Made by a program: the position numbers and the translations under genes
In this document: positions 20,798 through 30,108 of the stretch, piece after piece
How the letters are laid out: each line of letters begins with the position of its first letter
How positions within the stretch are numbered: the stretch's first letter is position 1
Notes under the pieces: generated by a model
Database searches by the model: none
Told to the model about the DNA's origin: nothing
What the model saw: the letters and a program-made list of their open reading frames with translations, nothing else
Assembly (NCBI GenBank): GCA_021813025.1
Contig: JAKAME010000005.1
Span: forward strand, 1 to 38,238
Length of the DNA: 38,238 bases
Origin: Microcaldota archaeon
Lineage (GTDB): Archaea > Micrarchaeota > Micrarchaeia > Anstonellales > Anstonellaceae
Reading direction: 5' to 3'

Positions 20798-22567
20798 ATG
20801 CCCCGAATCGCAATAATTGACAGAGACAAGTGCATCAAGGAGAAATGCGGCTACGTCTGCATGAAGGTTTGCCCCGGAGTGCAGATGGGCGACGATACGG
20901 TGACGGTTGACAAGGACGGCTTTCCGGTCATTTCCGAGCAGCTGTGCACAGGCTGCGGCATCTGCCCCAAGAAATGCCCGGTGGACTGCATCACCATCAT
21001 CAATCTGGCCGAAGAGATAGGCACGCCAATCCACCAGTTCGGAGTGAACGAGTTCAGGCTTCATGGCCTGCCCCTGCCGCAAAAAGGGGTGGTTGGCCTC
21101 ATAGGAAAGAACGGAATCGGAAAAAGCACGGCGCTGAAAATATTGGCTGCAAACATCATGCCCAATTTGGGAAAATACAACAGCCCGCCCGACATTAAAG
21201 AATTGGTTGCCTCGCTTCCGCGCGAAACAGGCACTTACATTTCCTCATTAGTTGGCAAGAAAGTGAAAATTTCGCTAAAGCCGCAGAATGTTGACAAAAT
21301 CCCCACAGCCACGCGCGGCAAAGTGAAGGATTTGCTAAAAGCAGTGGATGAGCGCGGGGCGCTAAAGAGAGCGACAGGGCTTTTCGAGCTGGAGGGCATG
21401 ATGGACAAGGAGCTGCGCCACCTCTCAGGAGGGGAATTGCAGCGCGTGGCCATTGCCGCCTCGTGGTGCAAGGACGCTGACCTTTACTATTTCGACGAGC
21501 CTGCCTCCTACCTTGACATTGAGCAGCGCCTGCGCGCTGCGCAGGCCATCAAGGAGCTGGCGAAGGAGAAGAACGTCATTGTGGTGGAGCATGACTTGGC
21601 CCTGTTCGATTATCTCTCTGATTATGTGCATGTTTTCTACGGGCAGGAGAACGCATACGGCGTGGTGTCTGGGGTGAAAAACACGCGTACTGGCATCAAC
21701 CAGTATTTGGGCGGATTTCTCAAAGAGGAGAACACCCGCTTCCGCGACCATGAAATCAATTTCGCGCGCACTGTGTCGGCAGGCAAAAGCAAGAGCCGCG
21801 TATCATTGCGCTATCCTGCGCTGGAAAAGAGGCTGGAGGGCTTCTCGTTCTCTGCAAAAGCTGGAGAGCTGCACGAGGGGGAAGTTGTCGGAATAATGGG
21901 CAGGAATGCGATTGGAAAATCGCTTTTCGTGAAAATGCTGGCAGGAGTGGAAAAGAACGAGAGCGGAGAGGAGCTGGAGCAGGCGCTGAAGGTTTCTTAC
22001 AAGCCGCAGTATGTGAAAGCCCTGCCCGGACTCACTATTGCCGCCCTGTTTGCGCAGTCGAAACTGGAGCCTGCATTTTTCGAGGAAGCCTCGCGCAAAT
22101 TGAATGTGACATCGCTTATGGAAAACGAGCTGGAGCACCTGTCTGGCGGGGAATTGCAGCGCGTGGCCATTGTGCTGGCTCTTTCGCAGGAGGCAGAGCT
22201 TTATTTGCTGGATGAGCCTTCCGCATTCTTGGATGTGGAGCAAAGGCTGCATTTGGCTGGCCTGCTGCAGAGGCTGATTCAGAATTCGGGAAGAATGGCC
22301 ATGGTGGTTGACCATGACCTGGTGTTTCTGGACGCGATTTCTTCCCGCGTCATGGTGTTTGAGGGCGAGCCGGGCGTGCGCGGGCAGGCTGGCGCGCCTG
22401 CCGACAAGCGGGCCGGGCTTAACGCATTCTTGAAGCAGATGAACATCACGCTGAGGCGTGACCCGGATACCGGAAGGCCGAGGATAAACAAACCCGACTC
22501 GGCTCTTGACAGGGAGCAGAAAGAGGCAGGGGAATACTATTACTACGACTCGAAGGCAGGGGAATAG
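20798..22567 (+). CDS. abce1: ABCE1 ribosome recycling ATPase (Rli1)
   Basis: Splits ribosomes after termination or rescue, working with aRF1 or Pelota. The N-terminal domain has two [4Fe-4S] motifs (CIKEKCGYVCMKVCP and CTGCGICPKKCP). Two ABC nucleotide-binding domains follow: the first has Walker A GLIGKNGIGKST, signature LSGGELQRVAIA and Walker B YYFDEPASYLD; the second has GIMGRNAIGKS, LSGGELQRVAIV and LYLLDEPSAFLD. At 589 residues it is full length. A GGTG lies upstream with 12-base spacing, and a TTAAATA box at about 20744-20750 may be the promoter. Confidence 0.97.
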   Translation: MPRIAIIDRDKCIKEKCGYVCMKVCPGVQMGDDTVTVDKDGFPVISEQLCTGCGICPKKCPVDCITIINLAEEIGTPIHQFGVNEFRLHGLPLPQKGVVGLIGKNGIGKSTALKILAANIMPNLGKYNSPPDIKELVASLPRETGTYISSLVGKKVKISLKPQNVDKIPTATRGKVKDLLKAVDERGALKRATGLFELEGMMDKELRHLSGGELQRVAIAASWCKDADLYYFDEPASYLDIEQRLRAAQAIKELAKEKNVIVVEHDLALFDYLSDYVHVFYGQENAYGVVSGVKNTRTGINQYLGGFLKEENTRFRDHEINFARTVSAGKSKSRVSLRYPALEKRLEGFSFSAKAGELHEGEVVGIMGRNAIGKSLFVKMLAGVEKNESGEELEQALKVSYKPQYVKALPGLTIAALFAQSKLEPAFFEEASRKLNVTSLMENELEHLSGGELQRVAIVLALSQEAELYLLDEPSAFLDVEQRLHLAGLLQRLIQNSGRMAMVVDHDLVFLDAISSRVMVFEGEPGVRGQAGAPADKRAGLNAFLKQMNITLRRDPDTGRPRINKPDSALDREQKEAGEYYYYDSKAGE

Positions 22568-22598
22568 ATAAGAAAAGAAACCGCGCCCACTCATGATT

Positions 22599-23831
22599 CT
22601 AGAAAACGGTGTTCCACGGCTGAGTGAAGGGGTTGACATACATGCCGTCGAACATTGGCGGGATGTAACCGTTCTTTTTGTAGGCCACGATGAACTTGTC
22701 GGCCTTGACGCACTCGAAAATGCCCTCGTCCTTGAGATGGAGGTTCTGGTTGATGTAATCCATCCGCTGCCCATAGCTGGCCTTTGCCTCGGAGTCCAGC
22801 ATGAAGAATTCAAGGATTTTTGCCATTGAGTTCTCGCTGTGCGCCCAGTGGCGGGTTTGAGTGGCCAGAAATTCGAAGCGCGCGTCCGGCAGACTTGAGG
22901 TCAGCTTCATGGCGAATCCGTTGATGTCGTCATTCGTTCCGCCCAGCGCCTCGATGATGTTTGCCACTTCGTTTGGCGCGTTGAACAGCGCGTCTCCGTG
23001 CACAAGTATTACCAGCGCGCCGCCGGGCTTGACCAGCTGATAAGCTTTGGTGGCCAGCTCCACCCACTGCTCGGGCGGGTGGAAGTAGAGCATGTGGTCG
23101 AGGCAGACGAGGTCGGCCTGCGGCAGCTCCTGCGACACGCGATAAACGCGGAAGGCGGAGGGGTCGACCGCGACCGGGAGCGTGGCGCGCACGACACAGG
23201 GGCCATCGACACTATCGGCCGAGAGCGCGCCATCTTGTATTGTCAGAAGCCTGGCCAGGCCCACCGTTACCGCAATATCGAAATCGGCTATGGTTCCGGC
23301 ATACTGCTCGTAATGGCCCTTCGGGAACTCGCCATACACCTGCGAGTATTTCACGTGAGGCTTGCAGGGGTCGTAGCCGTTGGAGATTTTGACGGCTTGG
23401 ATGAGGTTGTGCAGCGGGCCGGGCTTCTTGTTTTCGAATTTGCGCGAAAAGAGGCGGCCCAGAGTTTTGAGCGCGCCTTCGTTTCTGTCAACCAGTATGG
23501 CTTCCTTGAACTGCTCGGCCGCCAGCACGCTGGAGGAAAAGACTCCCTCCCCGCAGCCGATGCTCATGTAGGCCTTCGGCTTTTGCAGGGTTGGAACGAT
23601 ATGGCGGCGCACAAGCTCTGCGCCAACCTGCTTCTCGTCGCTGGAATGGTAGAAGGCGTGCAGCAAATCCATGAAGCCCGGCTCTTTGGACACGGTGTAG
23701 CCCCGCTCTGTGCCTGATTTGAGCTGGATGCCGAAAAGCACGCGCTCCAGCGCGCGCAGCTTCTGCGCGCTCAGGCGGGGCTGCTCGCTGACTGGCGGGG
23801 TTTTCCAGACAATTTGTGCAGTAGAGTTCAT
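22599..23831 (-). CDS. SAM-dependent class I methyltransferase
   Basis: A 410-residue protein starting at ATG 23831 (MNSTAQIVWKTPPVSEQP); the track start at 23948 runs through its promoter. Motif I is YMSIGCGEGVFSSSVL, motif II AILVDRNEGAL, and the post-I region is ADLVCLDHMLYFHPPEQWVEL followed by YQLVKPGGALVILVHG, all typical of a Rossmann methyltransferase. The N-terminal 90 residues and C-terminal 110 residues are accessory helical regions with no assigned substrate. TTTTTATAT lies about 25 bases upstream, so it appears leaderless. Confidence 0.8.
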   Translation of the reverse strand: MNSTAQIVWKTPPVSEQPRLSAQKLRALERVLFGIQLKSGTERGYTVSKEPGFMDLLHAFYHSSDEKQVGAELVRRHIVPTLQKPKAYMSIGCGEGVFSSSVLAAEQFKEAILVDRNEGALKTLGRLFSRKFENKKPGPLHNLIQAVKISNGYDPCKPHVKYSQVYGEFPKGHYEQYAGTIADFDIAVTVGLARLLTIQDGALSADSVDGPCVVRATLPVAVDPSAFRVYRVSQELPQADLVCLDHMLYFHPPEQWVELATKAYQLVKPGGALVILVHGDALFNAPNEVANIIEALGGTNDDINGFAMKLTSSLPDARFEFLATQTRHWAHSENSMAKILEFFMLDSEAKASYGQRMDYINQNLHLKDEGIFECVKADKFIVAYKKNGYIPPMFDGMYVNPFTQPWNTVF

Positions 23832-23852
23832 GGGCGTGTATGGGGTTGCAAG

Positions 23853-23861
23853 ATATAAAAA
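23853..23861 (-). promoter_or_regulatory. TATA-like box for methyltransferase
   Basis: TTTTTATAT on the minus strand lies 22-30 bases upstream of ATG 23831, matching leaderless spacing and deciding the start. Confidence 0.6.
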
Positions 23862-23938
23862 TGTGTGGGGCGGGGCGGCAGATGCCAAAAATGCATTGCT
23901 GCATTTTTTCCAAAGCCCCAAAAACCAATCAAAAGCGC

Positions 23939-23946
23939 ATATAAAC
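23939..23946 (+). promoter_or_regulatory. TATA-like box for the 1634-residue protein
   Basis: ATATAAAC starts 31 bases before ATG 23970, consistent with a leaderless or very short leader transcript. Confidence 0.6.
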
Positions 23947-23969
23947 ATTGCATTTTAGGATAATAGCCG

Positions 23970-26900
23970 ATGTTCGTCCTGCAGCTGAGCCGGTCGGATA
24001 CTTTCGCCAATATCTCCAGCCTGCCTGCTTCTTCCGAAATCAACCGCGAAGTGAAGCGCACAGGCGTTTTTCCAACCACTTTCGAGGGCGCGCGGGAAAA
24101 GCTTGAGGCTGCGAAGAAAATGCACAACTGGCGCATGGGCGCCATGGACGCGGCCAGCGGCATCACCTATTCAGAGCGCACAAGCGGGCAGAAAAGCTGG
24201 GACAAGCCAAGAGAGGAAATAGAGGCTGGCGGATACGGAAGCAGGCCGGGCATTTCGGTTGGAAGAAGCCCGGCAGCCGTCAAGCTTGAGGAGATGGGCT
24301 ACAAGGACGGCGAGCAGGAGCTTCTCAACCTCCAGCTGGACGAGCGCTTCCAAAAGGCGCATGCCGAGGCGTCAACAGCAATCGACGGGCTGAAGAGGAC
24401 TTATGACGGCGTCAAGAAACAGCTGGACAGCACAACGGACCCGGCCGGGCGCAGGAAGCTGCAGCTCCTCATGGATGATTTGGCTTATGCGGCCAACGTG
24501 GCGGCATCGGTGGTGCTCAAGGAGGAGGAGCGCTACACACTCTGGGGGGCGAAGGATGCGGCCAGAAAGGGCAGGTTCGAGCAGCAGGCAGGCAGGACGT
24601 CGCTCAGGGACATCTTCTACCAGCTGGTTGACGCCAATTCCTACTTGGCGCACGAAAGCTTGGCAGGCTTTTACAACGTCCAATACGACAGCGGCGGCAG
24701 GCCGGAATACCTCACCAATGCGGCGCACCCTGAGCTTGAGAAATATTATTCATACATAAATCTGGCCAAAGGAAGGATGGACTCGCTTGGCAAGGCCGGC
24801 CAGTATGAGAAGCTTGTGGAGAATTATGCCTACAACCTGGGGCAGTTCGAGGCCTATTTCAACAGGGCGGTGGAAAAAGAAACCTCGTGGTTTCAGTATT
24901 CCAAAAGCATACGCGAGGCCCCTACGGGCATTGAGAAAATCTGCGCCGTCGCCTCGCCTTTTGTTGAGGCGGCCAGCCCGGTGGTGGCCGCCCTCTCCAT
25001 GCTCTGGCCCCAGACGGCCATTTTGGGCTATTCTTATTTCAGCGCACAGTCAATCAAAAGCTTTCAGGAGGGGGACTATCTGCACGGGGGGCTCATGGCC
25101 CTCACGCTGGCCGCCCCCATATTCTCCAGCATGACCGGCTCAGGCTCTGCATTTGTGAGCACGGCCGGCAAGGTGGGCTCCGTTTCAAGCAAAGGGGCCG
25201 GCCTCTTCTTCATGGTCGACATCGGCTTCTCCACAGGCCGGCTGCTCATAGACGGCTCCAAATACGGCTTCAGCGTGGAGCAGATGGAGGAGCTGGGAAG
25301 CAGTTTGGGATTCATCGCCATGCCGGCAGTGGTGCACACGAGGCTTGCGAAAGTTGTTCCCAAGAAGGAGCCATATAATCCGGTTGAGGAAGCTCCCCTC
25401 GAACTGAAAGGGGGGGAAGCAACGTCGAAGATTAAACTCAAAATATTTGAAGGGGCTGACCAAAAGAATCGGCAAAGCAATGAGGAGATGTATTCCGAAG
25501 CCGAGGCCACCCTTAAAGACGGGCAAAAAATAAATATTGTCAGGGTAAAAAATACCTCAAACAAAAAGCAAATGCGGGTTTTTGATGGGATGTATTCCCT
25601 TCTTGAGAGAAATTTCAGGGAAAGTGAAATAGAATCAAAGGATGATTACCTGAATTTCATCCAAGATGCGTATTCTGACAATTTCTTTGTGAATGTGGCA
25701 TACGATTTGAACGGCAGGGTAATCGGCGTCGGCACCTACAGCTATCTCGGAAAAATCAGCTCGATAATGGGAAATGTCATTGCCGTGGACCCCGGCTACA
25801 GAAATCTTGGGCTTGGCCAGGCCCTTCTTGACTTTCGGGACGTGCAGGCCTCAAAGCATGCAAAGAACCTTGGTTCGGAAATAAAATACGCGATTGCGGA
25901 GATAGACCTTCCAAATGCGGGCTATGACCCCCCTGGCCTGGTTAGCGGGCGCCTTAAATTCCATACTGAGGCAACAAATGTCAGATTTGTCAAAACAGAT
26001 GGGGGAGGGCCACTTGTATACATAATGCCCGATATGCAGGCGTATTTTGAGAACCCGTCCGCAGGCAAGGCGGATGAATGGCTCATTTTTGCAATCAGAA
26101 AATATGACGGAGGGAACAAAATCAGCGGTAAGGAAATCTATCCGCTGTTAAAATACTATTACATTGATTATCTTGGCATAGAATGCGGATTTGACATGCA
26201 GCATATGCGCCAGTACTTTATACAAACCCTTAATGCGAATTTCTCGCTTAACATCCCGCCGGGTGCATCAGAAAAGAAGGTGGAAAGGATATTCAACAAA
26301 AATGCCTCTTCGAGACAATTCGAATTCACAAAGCCTGCTGATTGGATTGAGAAGGATATAGAAGTTCGTGAGATAGAGCCTCTTACTCGTCGCGGAAAGC
26401 GGAGCGCCTCACCCGAAGCGAAAAAGACGAAAGCAGAAACACAAACCAAGAAAACCTGGCCGGAACAGCTTGCGCCAGACAACCTGAATCCGGACGCCAG
26501 AAAACAGAAGTACAGGATTGAATCCAATAAAAAAATCATGACATGGGAGGAATTCAAGGAGGAATATTACAAGTTTAGGGATGACTTTTATTCAAGGCAC
26601 GATAGGAACGAAATAAGGCTTCCGGAAAAATTCGTTAACAGCCTGCGAAACAGGAAAGCGTTGTGGAGTTTTGTCAAGGAATACGACGGCGGGCTTCCTG
26701 CCATAAGGAAAAGGCTTACCAAAGAGGCTGCCCAAGCCACGCTGGAGACAAAACCTATCCAAAAACACGAAACCTTCTCGCAGGAAGGTTATGATTTCCT
26801 ATTCGGCCGCATTGCACATCCCCTATTCGATATCACTGAGCCGCAAACAGGCCTTATTTATAGAGAACTCCAGAATGAAGTCGGACCGCAAGCAATCTCT

Positions 26901-28874
26901 CGGGATATAACTAGCTGGACCGAGATTCAGACGACCGTTCTCAATCACGTCTCTAAATATGGCGACAATGCACTGATTGTTATCGAAGGCGCGGCGCCCC
27001 ATATCTGGGGGGCCATTCCGATGCTGGAAAAGGAAGCTGGATGCAAGTACATCCAAGCGCCGACCCTTGCGCTTGCATTGAACAAAGGCTTGGGAGATGC
27101 CATCGGCAAGGTTGACCCGGAAAGACTCGCTGTTCAGATGACCCGGGACCTGGGAGTCGTGAAATATCTGGGCGCGAGAGATATCGAACATTTCATCAAC
27201 GAGCGCAATGCAGGCACCCAGAACCGAAATCTAATCATCGGAATGGAGGAGACGGGTTTGCATGGGCTATACACTACTGAGCATGCTGCCGGACCATATG
27301 AGGACATAATCAAGTACGTGCGAGAATATAGCCCGAAGAGCGTTTTGTATATCCATGAAGACCTTAATGTCGAGAACATAAAAAGCGGGCTAAACCGGTA
27401 TAAGGAGACTGGCCAGCTTGGGTCAGGTTGGTCGATTCTTCCACGCGACAAGTTTTTGGCGACTGCGATCGACCTTGGCGTTCCTGTTGAGTTTGGGGCG
27501 TTCGGTTTTCTGGACCGGCAAAATCTGCAAAACGCATTCGGAGTGTCCAGTTTGTTTGGATGGCAAAAATTCCCGTATACATATGCTTCAATGAAGGTAA
27601 AGGCAGAAACAAAAACCGGGGAGACAGCGCCCAAAGTCCGCATGGAGGAGCCGCAAGGCGCAAAAGACAATGCGGAAGCCTCCCAGCGAGGCAAGCCTCG
27701 CGGCATGGTCGGCGGCACGGCGTTCACGCGGCAGGAGCCGGTTCGCCTCGATGTTCCGGGCTTGGGGCCGAAAACAGAGCCAGTGAAAACGCAGGGGGAT
27801 TTTGTAAGGCAGGCCGAACGGCAGGTGAAAGAGCTGGAGAGGCTGGCCGGCAGCGTCTCCGCCCGCATGAGCGAGCTGGACGTCAGGCCGAACGAAAAGC
27901 TGCAGAACTGCCTGGAAGAGATTAACCGCCTGCTGTTTGACATCAAGTTTGACGTCCAAAAATGGAAGTATGGCCGCAGCTACGTCAGCGTCAGCGAAAT
28001 GCCGCCCGATTTCGCTCCCGTCGTCAAGGACGTGGGCCTGCTGGCCCTGAACTCGGCGCGGGCAGTGCAGGAGCTGAAAGTTCTGGCATCCAAAAAGCCG
28101 GGAGCATGGGGCGTGGGCGAACTGGAGGCGGTCGGGCGGGGGCTGCAGAACCTCTATGCAGCAGCCAATACGGGGAAGGGCCTGCCGCTGGAAGTCAAGC
28201 TTCCCCCGATTCAGAAGACCGTCATCCCGACCGCCGCCTCAAGCGCAGGCCCCAAGCAGAAGGAGGTCCAGTATTGGGAAAAAAGGGCGTTTGAGCTTGG
28301 CCAGCCGATTGAGGTTATCAACGAGAAGCGCGCCGAGCGCTCGTGGCAGCCGCTGAAAGTTGAAATGAAGATGAAGGAGGGCAAGCTGGTGCCTGAACTG
28401 GTGCAGGATGAATCGTATACCTTGATGGTTGGCGGAACGGCATACGGGCCGGGCCGGCCGGTCAGGCCCGGCATCTGGGTAAAGAATCCGAATGTGGAGG
28501 CCGCGCCCCGCTCGTGGGAATTCGGGCCAGACAACTGGGTGGTGGACGGCCCGGACGGGAGGGCATACATCCACAGCACCGAATTCGCCGACCGGCCGCG
28601 GGTGTTGAGGCCGGACGGAACCGCGGTCTGGTATGAAAACGCGTCAAAAGTATACAGCGGGGCGTATGCCCAGCTCACGAAAACGCTGGTGGGCGGGCAA
28701 AAGTTCGTGGTGGCCCCCATCGAGGAGGGATTCCGGCTGTATGTGCCCGAAAGGCTGATTCCGGGCTTGCGCGCAAGATTCGGCTATTATCAGGAGTATG
28801 TGATGAAGGATGGCGCGCTGGTCGGAACCGGCCGGCGAATGGCGGCCGGCGAACTGGGAAAGCCGGGGAAATGA
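23970..28874 (+). CDS. Giant multidomain protein with GNAT-like module
   Basis: One unbroken 1634-codon frame. Residues 1-320 are mainly helical with no signal peptide. Residues about 325-425 hold long hydrophobic, Gly/Ala/Ser-rich stretches (SPVVAALSMLWPQTAILGYS, GLMALTLAAPIFSSM) that could insert in a membrane. Residues about 495-690 contain a GNAT-like acetyltransferase module: GRVIGVGTYSY, then AVDPGYRNLGLGQALLDF, the acetyl-CoA-binding motif A. A Lys/Thr-rich linker lies near 810-850. Residues about 930-1205 form an unassigned alpha/beta region (ALIVIEGAAPHIWGAIPMLE). Two short related segments, MVGGTAFTRQEPVR (1246) and MVGGTAYGPGRPVR (1486), flank a coiled-coil part. The C-terminus is beta-rich. 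Codon use in roughly 25.4-27.6 kb is more A/T-rich than the ends. Overall function unknown. Confidence 0.8.
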   Translation: MFVLQLSRSDTFANISSLPASSEINREVKRTGVFPTTFEGAREKLEAAKKMHNWRMGAMDAASGITYSERTSGQKSWDKPREEIEAGGYGSRPGISVGRSPAAVKLEEMGYKDGEQELLNLQLDERFQKAHAEASTAIDGLKRTYDGVKKQLDSTTDPAGRRKLQLLMDDLAYAANVAASVVLKEEERYTLWGAKDAARKGRFEQQAGRTSLRDIFYQLVDANSYLAHESLAGFYNVQYDSGGRPEYLTNAAHPELEKYYSYINLAKGRMDSLGKAGQYEKLVENYAYNLGQFEAYFNRAVEKETSWFQYSKSIREAPTGIEKICAVASPFVEAASPVVAALSMLWPQTAILGYSYFSAQSIKSFQEGDYLHGGLMALTLAAPIFSSMTGSGSAFVSTAGKVGSVSSKGAGLFFMVDIGFSTGRLLIDGSKYGFSVEQMEELGSSLGFIAMPAVVHTRLAKVVPKKEPYNPVEEAPLELKGGEATSKIKLKIFEGADQKNRQSNEEMYSEAEATLKDGQKINIVRVKNTSNKKQMRVFDGMYSLLERNFRESEIESKDDYLNFIQDAYSDNFFVNVAYDLNGRVIGVGTYSYLGKISSIMGNVIAVDPGYRNLGLGQALLDFRDVQASKHAKNLGSEIKYAIAEIDLPNAGYDPPGLVSGRLKFHTEATNVRFVKTDGGGPLVYIMPDMQAYFENPSAGKADEWLIFAIRKYDGGNKISGKEIYPLLKYYYIDYLGIECGFDMQHMRQYFIQTLNANFSLNIPPGASEKKVERIFNKNASSRQFEFTKPADWIEKDIEVREIEPLTRRGKRSASPEAKKTKAETQTKKTWPEQLAPDNLNPDARKQKYRIESNKKIMTWEEFKEEYYKFRDDFYSRHDRNEIRLPEKFVNSLRNRKALWSFVKEYDGGLPAIRKRLTKEAAQATLETKPIQKHETFSQEGYDFLFGRIAHPLFDITEPQTGLIYRELQNEVGPQAISRDITSWTEIQTTVLNHVSKYGDNALIVIEGAAPHIWGAIPMLEKEAGCKYIQAPTLALALNKGLGDAIGKVDPERLAVQMTRDLGVVKYLGARDIEHFINERNAGTQNRNLIIGMEETGLHGLYTTEHAAGPYEDIIKYVREYSPKSVLYIHEDLNVENIKSGLNRYKETGQLGSGWSILPRDKFLATAIDLGVPVEFGAFGFLDRQNLQNAFGVSSLFGWQKFPYTYASMKVKAETKTGETAPKVRMEEPQGAKDNAEASQRGKPRGMVGGTAFTRQEPVRLDVPGLGPKTEPVKTQGDFVRQAERQVKELERLAGSVSARMSELDVRPNEKLQNCLEEINRLLFDIKFDVQKWKYGRSYVSVSEMPPDFAPVVKDVGLLALNSARAVQELKVLASKKPGAWGVGELEAVGRGLQNLYAAANTGKGLPLEVKLPPIQKTVIPTAASSAGPKQKEVQYWEKRAFELGQPIEVINEKRAERSWQPLKVEMKMKEGKLVPELVQDESYTLMVGGTAYGPGRPVRPGIWVKNPNVEAAPRSWEFGPDNWVVDGPDGRAYIHSTEFADRPRVLRPDGTAVWYENASKVYSGAYAQLTKTLVGGQKFVVAPIEEGFRLYVPERLIPGLRARFGYYQEYVMKDGALVGTGRRMAAGELGKPGK

Positions 28875-28910
28875 GGCAGGGAACGGAAGAAAGGGCGCGT
28901 CGTTGCCGAT

Positions 28911-28952
28911 TTTCATTTTTCGTGTTTCTTTTCCGCCCCTTTGCAAAAACCC
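28911..28952 (+). terminator. T-rich tract after the giant gene
   Basis: TTTTCATTTTTCGTGTTTCTTTT follows the stop by about 40 bases and precedes the ftsZ1 promoter; oligo-T tracts are archaeal termination signals. Confidence 0.4.
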
Positions 28953-28981
28953 CCGGTTTCCCACGTCGGAGCGGGATATGC

Positions 28982-28991
28982 CTATTTATAC
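28982..28991 (+). promoter_or_regulatory. TATA-like box for ftsZ1
   Basis: CTATTTATAC lies about 40 bases upstream of ATG 29027, which leaves a short leader carrying the GGTGGATATA ribosome-binding site. Confidence 0.5.
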
Positions 28992-29026
28992 CTAATCCCC
29001 GATTGCACGCCTGACAGGTGGATATA

Positions 29027-30100
29027 ATGGAAAGTTTGGTGAAATCCGTCCTGGGTGAGCAAGAGCCAGCTCGTGAAGCAACAAATGATTTTGGCTCGGA
29101 CCAGATTAGGATTTGCGTGGTAGGTGTCGGAGGCGGTGGCAACAACACCATCAACCGGCTCATACGCTCGGGCGTGAAGGGATGCGACCTGCTCGCGGTA
29201 AACACCGACAGGCAGCACCTCAACATGATACACGAGAAGGCCAAGAAGGTGCTCATAGGAAAGAGCATCACAAAGGGCCTGGGAGCGGGCGGCTACCCTG
29301 AGACCGGCGCGAAGTCGGCCGAGGTGGACCGCGGGCTTCTTGAGAAGGAGCTTGAAGGCTCGCATCTCGTGTTCATCTGCGCGGGCATGGGCGGCGGAAC
29401 GGGAACCGGCGCTGCGCCGGTGATTGCCGAAATCGCCAAGGAGCAGGGCGCTATTACCGTAGCTATGGTGACATACCCCTTCAACCTCGAGCGCGCGCGG
29501 CGCGCCAAGGCCGATGAGGGCATCCAGAAGCTGCGCAAGACTGTTGATTCGGTCATCGTGCTGGACAACAACCGCCTTGTGAAGCTCGTGCCGAACCTGC
29601 CTATGAACGAAGCATTCGCGGTTGCGGATGAAATCCTGGCCAAGGCCGTAGGAGGCCTGGTCTGGACCATCACCCAGCCTTCCCTGATTAACATTGACTT
29701 CGCGGACGTGCGGGCCATTGTGACGGGCGGAGGCGTGGGCTTCATTGCCGTGGGCGAGGGCAAGGGCACGGACAAGGTCCGCGCCGCTGCAGAGGGCGTG
29801 CTCAAGAACCGCCTCCTCGACGTGGAATTCGACGGAGCCAACGGGGCCCTCATCCACATCTCGGGCGGAGCTGACCTGACGCTGGGCGATGCCATCAAGG
29901 CCGGTGAGATAATCACCGAGAAGATGGACGCGCAGGCAAACGTCAAGTGGGGCGCAAGGCTTATCCCCGGCTACGACGGCAAGCTGGAAATCGTCGCGAT
30001 TGTCACGGGCGTCAAGGGCGCCAACGTGTTCGGAGCCTCGACAGAGGAGCCGGTTCGCGCGAGCGCATCCAGCTACAGCGACATCGAGATAATCGGGTAG
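29027..30100 (+). CDS. ftsZ1: Cell division protein FtsZ1
   Basis: Tubulin-family GTPase that polymerises at mid-cell. ICVVGVGGGGNNTINRLI starts the GTP-binding fold, the signature GMGGGTGTGAAPVIAEIAKEQG is intact, and LINIDFADVRAIVTGGGVGFIAVGEG holds the T7 synergy loop with catalytic acidic residues. The C-terminal domain ends at about 357 residues with a short SYSDIEIIG tail. ATG 29027 is preceded by GGTGGATATA; the track start at 29018 lies inside it. The short acidic-hydrophobic N-terminus and overall sequence suggest the FtsZ1 type, but assignment between paralogues 1 and 2 needs a tree. Confidence 0.93.
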   Translation: MESLVKSVLGEQEPAREATNDFGSDQIRICVVGVGGGGNNTINRLIRSGVKGCDLLAVNTDRQHLNMIHEKAKKVLIGKSITKGLGAGGYPETGAKSAEVDRGLLEKELEGSHLVFICAGMGGGTGTGAAPVIAEIAKEQGAITVAMVTYPFNLERARRAKADEGIQKLRKTVDSVIVLDNNRLVKLVPNLPMNEAFAVADEILAKAVGGLVWTITQPSLINIDFADVRAIVTGGGVGFIAVGEGKGTDKVRAAAEGVLKNRLLDVEFDGANGALIHISGGADLTLGDAIKAGEIITEKMDAQANVKWGARLIPGYDGKLEIVAIVTGVKGANVFGASTEEPVRASASSYSDIEIIG

Positions 30101-30108
30101 AAATATCC

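Noticed and set aside
23832-23948. N-terminal extension of the methyltransferase in the ORF track
   Set aside because: It would translate through the TATA-like box at 23853-23861 and adds a non-conserved hydrophobic leader; ATG 23831 fits the promoter spacing.
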